A stretch of 64,000 bases of DNA from Anaerolineales bacterium (GTDB lineage Bacteria > Chloroflexota > Anaerolineae > Anaerolineales > JABWBV01), in assembly GCA_020634875.1 (NCBI GenBank), contig JACKAX010000009.1, forward strand, positions 1-64,000, given 5' to 3'. How positions within the stretch are numbered: position 1 is the first letter of the stretch; every line of letters starts with the position of its first letter. Positions 8,290-17,980 of the stretch are shown here, piece after piece. The notes below the pieces were generated by a model. That model did no database searches. It had not been told where the DNA came from and worked only from the letters and a program-made list of their open reading frames with translations. The position numbers and the translations under genes are program-made.

Positions 8290-8332
8290 AATGGTTAAAC
8301 GCCGAGAGATTTTCTGGTGTGTTTCAAGTGGA

Positions 8333-8370
8333 TAAAAAATACAGGGCTATTTCTCTGGAAATAGCCCTGT
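8333..8370 (-). terminator. rho-independent terminator
   Basis: A hairpin with 13-bp arms (ACAGGGCTATTTC) and a 4-base loop. On the minus strand it is followed by ATTTTTTAT, which fits termination of the secreted-protein gene ending at 8460. On the plus strand the hairpin is followed by A7, so it does not terminate the MFS gene well. Confidence 0.8.
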
Positions 8371-8459
8371 AAAAAAACGTGGAAAACTTATCTGCAATTG
8401 TTTACTCTATGGCTCAAAGCCAGGAATGATCGTGAACGTATCGCTGGTAATGCGCCGTG

Positions 8460-9221
8460 CTATGGTTCTTCTGGAGGGGCCGGTGTCGCCATCGTTGGAT
8501 TTTGAGTGTCCGGGGAAGTGTTTGGGGATATTAAGGTATTAAACTCTGCTTCTGTGATTTGAGAGATGACCGCTTGAGAATCCATCTGCAGGAAAACAGG
8601 CGAACTATCTGCGTTGGTTGACGATGAGACTTTAAGGACCGCGTAATTATCCTCACCACCAAGTTTGCCCATCTCAATCTTAACGGTTGATAACGATGAT
8701 GCGATAGGAAGAAATGTGATGCCTGATTTACCCGGATCGTCTGTAAGCTGGACCAGAGGTGAAATTTGCCAGAGCAAGTCTTTACTCCCACTTTGTACAA
8801 CGCGCAGGTTTAATACTTGATCAGGTTGATTGCTCCACTGTATGTGAACTGCTCCGATTTCAATGTCAGCAAACTTGCCGAGAGACTGAATATTATCTAT
8901 CTTTGTGAAACTAGAGACTTGGTTTTCTCCATTGCGAGTAATGGAAAAGGCACTCTCCATTTCAAAACTCAGAGGTAATTGAGTTCGCAATTCGTAGAAG
9001 AGAATAATCTCTTGGGATGTAACCAAAACAGCGTTCGCGCCAAATACACCATCTGAAGTTTGAACAAATGATTGGTCAGGTTGGGCTACCCAAACTGGCA
9101 CAGGGCGCGCGCCGAAAGGCGGTGTATTTTGCGTTTGAATGGCCCGGAACACTAATCCACTCGCGACGACTAAAAGTGCTACACCCAGAATGATAAAAAC
9201 ACTATTTGTTAGCTTTTTCAT
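8460..9221 (-). CDS. membrane-anchored extracytoplasmic protein, unknown function
   Basis: A 253-residue protein that I do not recognise. It starts MKKLTNSVFIILGVALLVVA, an N-terminal anchor or signal helix, and then has a polar body rich in beta-forming residues. The C-terminus is rich in Pro, Thr and Ser (NTSPDTQNPTMATPAPPEEP), a low-complexity tail frequent in cell-surface proteins. No cysteine lipobox is present. It is followed by a strong terminator. The neighbour upstream (9293-9964) is also secreted, so the two may be co-transcribed, but nothing shows a shared role. Confidence 0.75.
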   Translation of the reverse strand: MKKLTNSVFIILGVALLVVASGLVFRAIQTQNTPPFGARPVPVWVAQPDQSFVQTSDGVFGANAVLVTSQEIILFYELRTQLPLSFEMESAFSITRNGENQVSSFTKIDNIQSLGKFADIEIGAVHIQWSNQPDQVLNLRVVQSGSKDLLWQISPLVQLTDDPGKSGITFLPIASSLSTVKIEMGKLGGEDNYAVLKVSSSTNADSSPVFLQMDSQAVISQITEAEFNTLISPNTSPDTQNPTMATPAPPEEP

Positions 9222-9292
9222 ATTATTTCTCCTAATGTATGAAGATTTTATTGAGAAGGTTGGCGGGCATTTTTCTTAATAGGTGAAAGATA

Positions 9293-9964
9293 CTATGGGT
9301 TGTAGCCGCCATTTTGAAATTTGTTGTTGCTTAGTCCTGTAAACCAATAGGAGTAATTCACCCGTGTTGAAGACCATCCTGACCAAGAATAGTAGCCTGC
9401 ATGATTACGCATGTATGACAAATTTTGAAAAATGGAGATGCCCATCGCATTATGTTGCGTTGTACTAAAATCAGTGACTTCACCACCCGCACTCATCGAA
9501 CCACTACTGACCCCTAGCGTTACACTTCCCCTTTCTACGCCATCAATATATACATGCCATTTGTTATCACTGGTCTTATGTTCAATTTGATAGTCATGTC
9601 CTGTTGTATTGGTCCCCAACCAATAAGGGCCATGCCAACCGCCGCTACTGTCAACATATCCCCAATATAAGCGAGGATTATTTCCGCTCGTTCTCCGCCA
9701 TCCCATCTCAACATAATTACTGCTCCATCCGCCAATCCATATAACCTCTGCGGAGAAACCCCCATCCCGAATCGTGGGAATGCCATAGGTGATATACCCG
9801 TGTATTGCTGTGTAGTTTGTTGCATCGGTAACGTCGGCGACTGAGTAAGCCCGACACCCTGATCCCCCAGGACATGCTGCTTGAACACCGTCAGTTTTAA
9901 TAAACATTAGAACTACCAATCCGAAGACGACACCGATCAAGATTTGAAAAGAACGTTGTATCAT
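9293..9964 (-). CDS. secreted Trp/Gly/Tyr-rich protein, possibly neprosin-like
   Basis: A 223-residue exported protein. From the ATG at 9964 (AGGAG site upstream) it begins MIQRSFQILIGVVFGLVVLM and has a signal-peptidase-like end, GVQAACPGG. The mature part is rich in Trp, Tyr and Gly, with YVEMGWRRTSGNNPRLYWGY, a GWHGPYWLG block and WHVYIDGVERG. The order of a W-x-E-x-GW motif, a short P-x-L-Y strand and a HGPYWLG turn vaguely recalls neprosin-like or lectin-like beta folds. This is a weak similarity and no active site can be named. The first 10 codons of a longer frame are basic and lack a ribosome site, so I reject that start. Confidence 0.75.
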   Translation of the reverse strand: MIQRSFQILIGVVFGLVVLMFIKTDGVQAACPGGSGCRAYSVADVTDATNYTAIHGYITYGIPTIRDGGFSAEVIWIGGWSSNYVEMGWRRTSGNNPRLYWGYVDSSGGWHGPYWLGTNTTGHDYQIEHKTSDNKWHVYIDGVERGSVTLGVSSGSMSAGGEVTDFSTTQHNAMGISIFQNLSYMRNHAGYYSWSGWSSTRVNYSYWFTGLSNNKFQNGGYNP

Positions 9965-10152
9965 TTCGATCTCCTTTCGATAAAAGATTTTCACTAGCCA
10001 AAGCTATATAGATAGTGACGGTATAATACCCTCACCCCTATCCCTCCTCAACTTTTTTCTTCATGGCTTTCCACAGCCTCGAAAACGAATATGTACAGGC
10101 TGAGTTCTCGAAAAAAGAAGCAACATCTCTCAAAATCAGAAGGTACACCTCT

Positions 10153-11058
10153 ATGAATCGCAAGGCTTTTGGTAAACTTCTCACCCTCCTCCGCAAACAA
10201 CAGCGGGATCACCACGGAAATCTTTTCACCCAGGCCAGACTCGCACAAGTGACCGGACTTTCAGAAATTGTGATCGGCAACCTGGAACGGGGCACGAAAG
10301 AAAAACTGGAACCTGACCTGCTCCTCAAACTGGTTCACGCCTTCCAGTTAAATACCCAGGAGCGCAAAGAATTTCTGCTAGCCGCCTCCAATGTGGATCA
10401 AACCCAAATTTTTCAAACCGAAGAACTTGTGGGGAAAGTTTTTGACACCTTGCTCCCGATCCTGAAACAGCTTCATACCCCTGCCTTTATCTCTGACTGC
10501 TTTGGGGATGTGATCTATGTTAACCCCATAGCTCTGGCCCTTTTCAATCTTGATCTTGCCTCTCTTTTAGAAATTCCAGCTACGCAAGCTGTGCGTTTCA
10601 ATTTGATGCGAATATTATTTGCCCCTTCTTTCGCTGAACAACGGAAAATGATGAACGCTGACTGGCCCGCCTTTGCCCGCCAAACCATGTTGCTCTTTCG
10701 TATGACCGGTTTTCGCTATCAGGCTCATCCTTATTTTCAAGAGGCCCTGCTGCCAGAACTGATGCAACTCCCCTTGTTTCGCCAGTATTGGCAAGCGCCA
10801 CGAACGGAAGAAGATGATTTATTCACCAACCTTAACGGCATGACCTTTGCTCATCCTGCATGGGGCCTGCTCAAATTCGTTTCCGACCCCATTCAGGCGA
10901 CCACGCCTTTTGGGGAAGTAAATCTGTATGCCCTTCATCCCCTGAGCTTAGGCACCACACAAGCCTGTCTTGAAATTGCCACCCAAACAGGAATTGGGGC
11001 GTTTCCGTTGGCCCCATGGCCGAATCCTGCTTTTCTTGAAGAACCTTCTTTTTTCTAA
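10153..11058 (+). CDS. XRE-family regulator with MmyB-like ligand-binding domain
   Basis: A 301-residue DNA-binding protein. Residues 1 to about 70 form a Cro/CI helix-turn-helix (FTQARLAQVTGLSEIVIGNLE). Residues about 95-270 resemble the MmyB-type ligand-binding domain: TPAFISDCFGDVIYVNPIAL, then LFN, a central LMRILFAP and the closing LPLFRQYWQ. In Streptomyces and relatives such proteins often bind a small hydrophobic ligand, but the ligand here is unknown. A start at 10063 adds 30 poorly conserved residues; ATG 10153 has AAGG upstream and places the HTH at the N-terminus. The TATAAT at 10022-10027 sits in a palindrome that could also serve the divergent gene. Confidence 0.82.
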   Translation: MNRKAFGKLLTLLRKQQRDHHGNLFTQARLAQVTGLSEIVIGNLERGTKEKLEPDLLLKLVHAFQLNTQERKEFLLAASNVDQTQIFQTEELVGKVFDTLLPILKQLHTPAFISDCFGDVIYVNPIALALFNLDLASLLEIPATQAVRFNLMRILFAPSFAEQRKMMNADWPAFARQTMLLFRMTGFRYQAHPYFQEALLPELMQLPLFRQYWQAPRTEEDDLFTNLNGMTFAHPAWGLLKFVSDPIQATTPFGEVNLYALHPLSLGTTQACLEIATQTGIGAFPLAPWPNPAFLEEPSFF

Positions 11059-11085
11059 GAGAAGATGAATAGCACGCTATCCAGG

Positions 11086-12891
11086 TTAAGCATCCGCCCC
11101 CGGCAGCGTAAACCAAAACGTACTCCCCTCCCCCAATGTACTTCTGAACCCAATCTCGCCCCCCATCAGTTCAACCAGGTGCTTCGTCACATTCAACCCT
11201 AACCCCCAACCCGTCTCGGCCCGCACCTTCTCGTCTTCGGAGCGGAAGAACTGGCTGAAAAGCATCCGCTGATCGGCGTCGCTAATGCCGAGGCCGTTGT
11301 CAGTCACTTCGATAAGCAATTTCACACCTTGCGGGCGGGCGGTGATGATCACCGTCCCCCCCTTTTCGGTGTATTTCCACGCGTTGCTGACCAAATTCGT
11401 CAGAATCTGGATCGCACGGTTGGGGTCAGCATAACATTTGGGTAGGTTTTCGGGAACATCCACTTCCAACGTTTGCTCTTTTTCTTGAATTTTGGGCGTC
11501 AGGCTTTTGACTACTTGCTCGACCAGCCCGTTTAAGGGCAGTGCAGCGTTTTCCAGACGCAATCGCCCGGTCTCGATTCGGGAGATATCGGACAAATCCG
11601 AGACCAGAATCCGCATCCGTTCTACGTTATTGCGAATGACATCCAAGAAGTTTTTCTGTGAGTCATTGATCGGCCCAACCATCCCTTGCAAAAGCAAGTC
11701 TGTGTAGCCTTTGATCGAGGTCATCGGCAGGCGGAGTTCGTGCGAGACGACGGACACAAACTTGGATTTGGCCTGATTAGCATCTTGCACGGCCTGGAAT
11801 AATCGGGCATTTTCGAGGGCGGAAGCGGCGCGAGAGGCAAGACGTTCGAGGTATTTGGAGGCTGCTTCGGAGAATTCGGGGCCTTCGATGACGAGAAGCC
11901 CAAGGGGTTTGGTGGTGTGCAAGGGTACGGCCAACCGTGCGGGGTTAGCATTTTCTGTATCGGGGGGGAAGGTGGTCGGGGCGGCGTTTGCCAGGGTTTG
12001 AGCGATGACCGGCTCGGTTGGGGACAGGTACGCACCCCGGTTGGGTTCACTAACCCGTGCGAGGGTGATGTCATCTCGTTCGTACAAGGCAATCCACCCG
12101 CTTTCAGCTTGCGTGCCGCGTTTGGCCCATTCCAAGATCAGGTCCACGAGGTGATCCATTTCCAGGTGGCGGTTCAGTTCTCGGTCAATCTGGGAGAGGA
12201 TTTCTAGTTCTTCCACGCGGGCAGAAAGCGTTTGGTCGGTTTGGGTGTACAGGCGGGCATTTTCGATGGTCACCGCGGCTTGCGAGGCAAAGGCGTTGAG
12301 CATTGAAAGGTCGGCTTCGTCAAACAGGCCGGTTTGCACGCGATTATCCACAAACACAGCCCCAATCACATTGCCCCGCGAACGCAAAGGCGCACACAAA
12401 ATAGAGCGCAAGGCGAAGGCGATGACTGATTCCTGGGTGGCAAAACGAGGATCTTCTTGGGCATTGGTGGTAACGATGCCCTGTCCAGTGCGGATGACAG
12501 AGTCAATTACAGTACGGCTTACCTGCATATTATCTTCAGATAGGCTTTCTCCGACAAAATTGCGGGCGGCGCGCAAGGCCAATTGACCTGTTTCAGGCGT
12601 AATCAATACGAGAAAACCGCGTTCCGCGCGCGTGAGTTCGATAACCGCATCCATTACCTGGTTCAACACTTCATCTAAATTAAGCGACCCACCTAACATA
12701 GACGAGACGCGATACAACGCGGCCAACCTGCTTTGTTCTTCCCCCTCGGCGAGCAAAGCGGTTAGATGGGATAAACTTTCGGCGGCCTGGGCACTCGCAC
12801 GGGTGATTTCAACGGGCAAGTCAGGCTGGCGTTCAAGGGTCTTAAGAAGTTTGTGGAAGGGCTTCAGGTGGTTGGATTTGGATGAAATCAT
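11086..12891 (-). CDS. GAF-GAF sensor histidine kinase
   Basis: A 601-residue cytoplasmic hybrid-free kinase. An N-terminal helical region leads to GAF 1 (about residues 60-220, with TRAERGFLVLI and LCAPLRSRGNVIGAVFVDN) and GAF 2 (about 235-360). The HisKA box is VVSHELRLPMTSIKGYTDLL with H384 as the phosphorylated residue. The HATPase domain has NLVSNAWKYTEKGG (N box), VTDNGLGISD (G1) and GWGLGLNVTKHLV (G2). There is no transmembrane segment, so it senses an internal signal or binds a small ligand. No response regulator lies next to it. The gene converges on the XRE gene with 27 bases between them. Confidence 0.93.
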   Translation of the reverse strand: MISSKSNHLKPFHKLLKTLERQPDLPVEITRASAQAAESLSHLTALLAEGEEQSRLAALYRVSSMLGGSLNLDEVLNQVMDAVIELTRAERGFLVLITPETGQLALRAARNFVGESLSEDNMQVSRTVIDSVIRTGQGIVTTNAQEDPRFATQESVIAFALRSILCAPLRSRGNVIGAVFVDNRVQTGLFDEADLSMLNAFASQAAVTIENARLYTQTDQTLSARVEELEILSQIDRELNRHLEMDHLVDLILEWAKRGTQAESGWIALYERDDITLARVSEPNRGAYLSPTEPVIAQTLANAAPTTFPPDTENANPARLAVPLHTTKPLGLLVIEGPEFSEAASKYLERLASRAASALENARLFQAVQDANQAKSKFVSVVSHELRLPMTSIKGYTDLLLQGMVGPINDSQKNFLDVIRNNVERMRILVSDLSDISRIETGRLRLENAALPLNGLVEQVVKSLTPKIQEKEQTLEVDVPENLPKCYADPNRAIQILTNLVSNAWKYTEKGGTVIITARPQGVKLLIEVTDNGLGISDADQRMLFSQFFRSEDEKVRAETGWGLGLNVTKHLVELMGGEIGFRSTLGEGSTFWFTLPGADA

Positions 12892-12979
12892 AGTGTTCTA
12901 GGAAGTTTCTATGAATTCCTACTGTTCCCACAAACCTCTTTACATCGGAACTCGCGGGAATTGTAGGTGTGTAAGGCTC

Positions 12980-13651
12980 TCAGGAAGACTCAAGTTGAGT
13001 AATCCGATAAGCGCACACATCTTGGAGGGGGCATTCTGGACAACGCGGTTTGCGGGCGGCGCAAATTTCTCGCCCGAGCCGGATGATGTTTAAATGAGCG
13101 GCATAGTAGGTTTCGGGCGGGAGGAGGCTGGCGAGGTGGGGGTGGGCTTGTTCAACCGTCATGTTTTCGGGGCGCAGACCGAGCCTCCCGGAAACACGAT
13201 AGATGTGGGTGTCCACCGGGAAGGCGGGTTTGCCGAGGGAAAATTGCATCACAATGGTTGCCGTTTTAGGACCAACCCCTTTAAACTGGGTGAGCCAGGC
13301 AAAGACTTCATCATCCGGGAGGTTTTTAAGAAAGTCCAGGTTGAGTTTGCCGCGTTGGGCGGTGATTTCGCGTAGGACTTGCTGGATGCGCGGACCTTTT
13401 TGGTTGGCTAACCCTGCCGGGCGGATCGCGTCTTGGACTTCGTGAGGGGGCGCGTCTCGCACTGCTTCCCACGTGGAAAACCTGGCAGTAAGGGCGTCAA
13501 AGGCTTTGTCCCGGTTATTGTCGTTAGTGTTTTGAGAGAGAATGGTAGAAACAAGTTCGCTTAAAGGGGGGAGAGGGTTCCGCCATTCCGGGTAGCCGTA
13601 AAACGCGAGGAGGCGTTCATGGATGGTTAGGGCCTGGTTGGAAAGGTTCAT
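12980..13651 (-). CDS. nth: endonuclease III-family DNA glycosylase/AP lyase
   Basis: A 223-residue protein with the helix-hairpin-helix and Gly-Pro-Asp features of Nth. LTQFKGVGPKTATIVM holds the catalytic K129, and FPVDTHIYRVSGRLGL the catalytic D147. The C-terminal [4Fe-4S] cluster ligands follow C-x6-C-x2-C-x5-C (CAARKPRCPECPLQDVC). It removes oxidised pyrimidines in base-excision repair and cuts the AP site. The ATG at 13651 gives the normal length; a longer frame upstream overlaps the asparaginase gene and is not conserved-looking. The spacing to the asparaginase stop is 29 bases, so co-transcription is plausible. Confidence 0.92.
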   Translation of the reverse strand: MNLSNQALTIHERLLAFYGYPEWRNPLPPLSELVSTILSQNTNDNNRDKAFDALTARFSTWEAVRDAPPHEVQDAIRPAGLANQKGPRIQQVLREITAQRGKLNLDFLKNLPDDEVFAWLTQFKGVGPKTATIVMQFSLGKPAFPVDTHIYRVSGRLGLRPENMTVEQAHPHLASLLPPETYYAAHLNIIRLGREICAARKPRCPECPLQDVCAYRITQLESS

Positions 13652-13680
13652 GAGGCATGTAGAACGTTTATGTTGTTTGG

Positions 13681-14748
13681 TTAAGGGGTGCCGTTCGAGG
13701 GGGTTTGGATGGTGAAGCATGGGCGGCCTTCGCCCGCGAGGAGTTTGCGGTAGTTGTATACTGGCAGTCCCGGCCCAAACGCACTTAAAGTTTCCCACTC
13801 CTGCGGGGATAGAACGTTGAGTTGTCGTAGCACTTCCATAACAACCGCCGCGCGGACACCGCCGCGCGCGGCTCCATCGGAAATTTTAAGCGTAATGCCT
13901 ACGCCCGGTGCATCAGGGGATAAAACGCCGGGCATTAACCCAAGACCCTGATAGCCTTCTGCGCCACCTTTGGAGACGATGCGTCCCCCAGTGGCTTCCA
14001 TCAAGCGGGTGTCGAATTCGCCAGGGCCGGCGATCATGACAGGGTGGGTTGTCATGGCGTGGGTGATGGTATGGCAGGCGTTGGCGCGGGCCGCGGGGAG
14101 GCCGGTGGGGTCACACAAACGGGCGTAAGCGAGGGCGGCATTATAGAGGGGAACGGCAAAATTCGGGGCCGAACAACCATCAATGCCCACGTGTACGGCG
14201 TCTGGGGGGAGATGACACATTTCGGCAAATATGGTACGGATACTTTGTTGGAGCGGGTGAGCGGGGTTGACGTAATCTTCGATGGCCCAGTGATGGTAGC
14301 GGGCGGAAGCCAACATGCCGCTGTGTTTGCCGGAGCAGTTGTGCCGATTGGGGGTGGGGGCTTCGCCGCGTGCTTCCATAGCCTCGCGGGTGGGTGTGTG
14401 TCCGGCGGGATGTGTGCCGCAAAGAAGGTCGTTTTCTGTGACACCCGCTTTGAGTTGGATGGCCTGAGCTACGGCAACATGTTCATCTGTGCCACCATGG
14501 GAGGCGCAGATTAAGGCGATCTCTTGGGCGGTGAGGTGGAAGGCTTGTGGTCCTCCTGCTTCGATAAAGGGGAGGGCCTGAAAAGGTTTGGCTGTGGAGC
14601 GAAGGTAGGTCGTTACGTGGGGGTCACCATGCCAGGCTAGCAACGTGCCGTCACGGTCTACAATCGCGACAGCCCCAAAATGGATGGATTCGACCGTGTG
14701 TCCACGGGTGAATTCGTAAAGAGGGGCGTATTCAGGAGAAGTTGGCAT
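13681..14748 (-). CDS. type II-like (Asparaginase_II, PF06089) L-asparaginase
   Basis: A 355-residue protein of the Asparaginase_II family, a group distinct from E. coli AnsA/AnsB. It starts with VESIHFGAVAIVDRDGTLLA and has TYLRSTAKPFQALPFIEAGG (the conserved S-x-A-K-P-x-Q-x-x-P block). HPAGHTPTREAM, HNCSGKHSGML and GIDGCSAPNFAVPL are further conserved blocks. It probably hydrolyses asparagine to aspartate and ammonia, in the cytoplasm since no signal peptide is visible. It starts four bases after the stop of the MBL-fold gene, so the two genes are an operon. Confidence 0.9.
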   Translation of the reverse strand: MPTSPEYAPLYEFTRGHTVESIHFGAVAIVDRDGTLLAWHGDPHVTTYLRSTAKPFQALPFIEAGGPQAFHLTAQEIALICASHGGTDEHVAVAQAIQLKAGVTENDLLCGTHPAGHTPTREAMEARGEAPTPNRHNCSGKHSGMLASARYHHWAIEDYVNPAHPLQQSIRTIFAEMCHLPPDAVHVGIDGCSAPNFAVPLYNAALAYARLCDPTGLPAARANACHTITHAMTTHPVMIAGPGEFDTRLMEATGGRIVSKGGAEGYQGLGLMPGVLSPDAPGVGITLKISDGAARGGVRAAVVMEVLRQLNVLSPQEWETLSAFGPGLPVYNYRKLLAGEGRPCFTIQTPSNGTP

Positions 14749-14752
14749 AGGA

Positions 14753-15616
14753 TTATGGGATGAGGGGGATTGCGGGGTCTTCGCCCGGAAGATAATGGCG
14801 TTTGTAGTAGTGATGAAGCCCGTAGCGGAGACGTTGGGTGTATTGTTCGGTGTGCTCGGCAGGGAATTCCAGGTGGGATAATAAGGTGGGGATGATGGTT
14901 TCAGTCGCGGAAGGGGTGGCGTTCCTTTCGTGAAGTTTTTCCATCTTTTTCTGAATCTCTTTCAGATAAGCTCGTTGGTCGCGGACATTTTGGATGTTGA
15001 TGAGGCCGCTCCGTCCACTCACAATGAGAAAATTTTTGTAGGTCGAGGAAAGCAATAGATCTAAGGCATCAATCCACTTGGGGAGGTCGGCGTTTTCGAG
15101 GAAAGGGGGTTGGTTGACAACGACAGCATCACCGACAAAAACGACGCTGGCCTCAGGGACGGTGAGCCAGAGCGCACCAGGGTTAGGGCCGGGACGATGT
15201 TCAAGAATGACGGTGTAATCTCCCCATTCCAGATTCATTTGCTCGGTGAAAGTGACAGTAGGTTTGGTCCAACGCAGGCCGCTTAAGCCTTCACAAATTT
15301 CCCAGTCGGCACCTGTTTCAAGGGTTTGGCCTTTAAAAATTGCAGGGCGGGTATCAAGTTCAAAGTTGGTTTTCTCGTGGGCGATGACGGGGCAATCGAG
15401 GACGCGCACACCCAGCGTACGGTCTATGTGGGCATCCATATTGACCAACATCCGGCTCACACCGCCCTGATTGCGGAGGGAAGCCTGCCAGGAACGGCCA
15501 TGATCGGGTTGGAGAGGGGCGTCAATCATTAAGACGCCATAGGGTAAGGCTAATGCACCTAATGTGACCCCAGGATAGGTGTTGGAAATGAAGATGTTTT
15601 TTTCGATCTGTTGCAT
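14753..15616 (-). CDS. MBL-fold hydrolase-like protein with altered metal ligands
   Basis: A 287-residue protein with the metallo-beta-lactamase fold order: YPGVTLGALALPYGVLMIDA, the position of the HxHxDH motif, then VILEHRPGPNPGALWLTVPE and VVFVGDAVV. The metal motif reads DAHIDR in place of H-x-H-x-D-H, so two ligands are changed. The later HTPGH-type block is HRPGPNPG, and the final histidine position reads SGRSG. One His and the two Asp remain. It may bind one metal, use other ligands, or be inactive. The start at 15616 has AGGA upstream. It sits four bases before the asparaginase gene. Confidence 0.72.
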   Translation of the reverse strand: MQQIEKNIFISNTYPGVTLGALALPYGVLMIDAPLQPDHGRSWQASLRNQGGVSRMLVNMDAHIDRTLGVRVLDCPVIAHEKTNFELDTRPAIFKGQTLETGADWEICEGLSGLRWTKPTVTFTEQMNLEWGDYTVILEHRPGPNPGALWLTVPEASVVFVGDAVVVNQPPFLENADLPKWIDALDLLLSSTYKNFLIVSGRSGLINIQNVRDQRAYLKEIQKKMEKLHERNATPSATETIIPTLLSHLEFPAEHTEQYTQRLRYGLHHYYKRHYLPGEDPAIPLIP

Positions 15617-15743
15617 GGATTTTCCTAGAGATATGTGGTTGTTTTGCATAAAAAGAGAGTGTGTGCTCGATGAATAAGCGTGCTTAGAAAATGAGCATGC
15701 TAATCAAATGAGCGTTGTGGGTATATGCAGGGCCTATTGTACG

Positions 15744-17825
15744 TTATGTGTGAAAAGGCAGGGTGAAGAGAAATACCGACCCTTGCCCCTGCTCACTTTC
15801 GACCCAAATACGCCCCTGATGGCCTTCTACAGCCAGACGACAAAAAGCCAGACCTAGCCCAATGCCGCGCCCGCTTGTGTGTAAACGGGTAAATTTGTCG
15901 AAGATGGAGTCCCGTTTTTCGGGGCTAATGCCTGGGCCATTATCTTTGACCCAGAAGAGCACACCGCCTTCAAAGGCGTTAGCCCCTGCACCAATCCGGC
16001 CATTGATCGGCGTGTATTTGATGGCGTTTTCTAGGAGGTTAATGATAACCCGGCGGATCATATCTCCATCAATGTTCATAGTGGGAAGTTCCGCAGGCAG
16101 TTCGGTGTAAACTTCTTGCTTTTTACTTTCGGCAACGGGTTTGACTGCATCTACAGCATCATTGATAATTTCATTCAGATGGGTGATATCCCGGTTTAGG
16201 ACGGGCTGTCCGGCCTCGAGGCGTTTTAGGTCGAGGAGGGAACTTGTGAGGCGTTGAATGCGTTCGGCGGATCGCACGGCGACATCTATCAGGGTGCTGT
16301 ACATGCCGTTTTCTTCAGTAAGCATGGATGACAAGATGTCCATGCTGTACAACACATTTGCTAGAGGGGAACGCAAATCGTGGTAGATCATCGAGATTAA
16401 ATCATCCCGTAAGGTGTCGAGATGTTTTCGTTCGGTAATGTTCCGTAAAATCCACTGCAAAAAGGTTTGGTTGTCGAAGAAAATTTGGCGGACATTGACT
16501 TCAATGGGGATTTCAATTTCAGCTGTAGGATGCAAAGACGACTCGTAAAAAACCATTACATCATCACGTAAATTTTCAAACCCAGCCCCGCCCACCTTTT
16601 TATAGTCAATTTCATGAAGTTGTTGGATTTTCATGTTCAGCAACTCCCCCTTAGAAGTGCGATGGACAAACAACGCAGTCCGGTTTGCTTCGATAATTTG
16701 CCCTGTCCAATCAGTAATGAGGATTGGATCAATACTGTCTTCAAATAAATCTTGAAACCGGCGACGGGCATTTTGCAAGTTGTGCAATAGTTCGCGCTGT
16801 TCAAGTACCGAACCGGCCAGACTCCCGATACCTTCTAAAAGCAAACGGGTATCACTCGGAAAATGATGGTTGAGCGGGTTGATAGCCTCCAGCACGCCGA
16901 TTACGTTTCCGCGCGAACGAATAGGGGCACAGGCAATGGCCCGGGTTTGGAAACCAGTAGATTTATCCACGCGGGCATAAAAGCGCGGGTCTTGTTCGGT
17001 ATGTGGAATGATGATGGATTCCCCAGTACGGGCGACCTGCCCGACCACACCCTCTCCAATCTTTAATTTCCACCCGCGTACCTCATTCGCGACGGGGCCT
17101 GTGGCTTCAATGATTTCCAACATTTCATGATCAGGGGTGATGAGGGCCAGGGAGACTGCTTCGACATCCAATGCCTGATGTACCTGTTGAAGAACACGAT
17201 GCAAAATATCATCCGTGCCTAGCGCGGCGGTGATGGCGATGGAACTTTCCGCGAGAGCGGACATCACACGGGCACGGTTGACACTTTCGGCATAGAGTTG
17301 GGCATTCAATACCGCGATTCCAGCCTGATCGGCAATCGAACGTACCAAAGCAAGTTGTTCTTCGTGAAAGGTATTGGGAGTGGGATGAACGAGAGTAAGC
17401 ACGCCAGCCAGGATTTGGCGGATCATCAGGGGGGCGCTTACAGCGGATTTGGCTCCGGTCTGTTCGGGTGAGTCATCGGGCCGTTTTGTCCACCGCGGGT
17501 CTTTGCTGGTATCTTCAATTAAGACGGCCTCACGATGCCGGATCACCCATCCGGCAAGCCCTTTTTCAAAGGTGTCGCGAATTTGCTCGGTCTGTTGACT
17601 GTAAACCTGCCGCTGGTACATGATGGTGGAATCCACAGGTTGTCCATCGCGATCTAATACAATGATGCTTCCGCTGTTCGCACCGACAAATTGAGAAGAC
17701 AATTTCAAAACTTGCTCTAGTACAGTATGTAAATCTAAAGCGGAAGCAAGTTCTCGGCTTATCGTATAAAGAAGCTCTAGTGAAGTGGTCGAGGCATCTT
17801 CCTGGGAGGGGGCCACATTAATCAT
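15744..17825 (-). CDS. GAF-GAF-PAS sensor histidine kinase
   Basis: A 693-residue soluble kinase. GAF 1 spans about residues 15-175 and GAF 2 about 195-345 (ACAPIRSRGNVIGVLEAINP). A PAS domain follows (FEDSIDPILITDWTGQIIEA, with ILRNITERKHL at its C-cap). HisKA is SMIYHDLRSPLANVLYSMDI with H482, and the ATPase domain shows NLLENAIKYTPING, VKDNGPGIS and GIGLGLAFCRLAV. No membrane segment and no neighbouring receiver gene. The ATG at 17825 lies seven bases after TAAAAT in an extended -10 context and has no ribosome site. Confidence 0.93.
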   Translation of the reverse strand: MINVAPSQEDASTTSLELLYTISRELASALDLHTVLEQVLKLSSQFVGANSGSIIVLDRDGQPVDSTIMYQRQVYSQQTEQIRDTFEKGLAGWVIRHREAVLIEDTSKDPRWTKRPDDSPEQTGAKSAVSAPLMIRQILAGVLTLVHPTPNTFHEEQLALVRSIADQAGIAVLNAQLYAESVNRARVMSALAESSIAITAALGTDDILHRVLQQVHQALDVEAVSLALITPDHEMLEIIEATGPVANEVRGWKLKIGEGVVGQVARTGESIIIPHTEQDPRFYARVDKSTGFQTRAIACAPIRSRGNVIGVLEAINPLNHHFPSDTRLLLEGIGSLAGSVLEQRELLHNLQNARRRFQDLFEDSIDPILITDWTGQIIEANRTALFVHRTSKGELLNMKIQQLHEIDYKKVGGAGFENLRDDVMVFYESSLHPTAEIEIPIEVNVRQIFFDNQTFLQWILRNITERKHLDTLRDDLISMIYHDLRSPLANVLYSMDILSSMLTEENGMYSTLIDVAVRSAERIQRLTSSLLDLKRLEAGQPVLNRDITHLNEIINDAVDAVKPVAESKKQEVYTELPAELPTMNIDGDMIRRVIINLLENAIKYTPINGRIGAGANAFEGGVLFWVKDNGPGISPEKRDSIFDKFTRLHTSGRGIGLGLAFCRLAVEGHQGRIWVESEQGQGSVFLFTLPFHT

Positions 17826-17841
17826 TGGTCGTATTTTATCA
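17826..17841 (-). promoter_or_regulatory. extended -10 box for a leaderless kinase mRNA
   Basis: On the minus strand TG-A-TAAAAT is followed by seven bases and the ATG of the GAF-GAF-PAS kinase. The TGn element can compensate for the weak -35 region. No Shine-Dalgarno site exists. Confidence 0.55.
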
Positions 17842-17980
17842 TGGGACGGGCAAGGGCGAAAACTTGAGAATTAGCCAGGTTCCATTACGGGTTGATGTTA
17901 AAGAAATTCCCCCTACCTCAGAAAATAAAGAAATATAGTTCTGGTTTTTAGCACGATTTTCCGTCAATGCAAGGAGCCTA

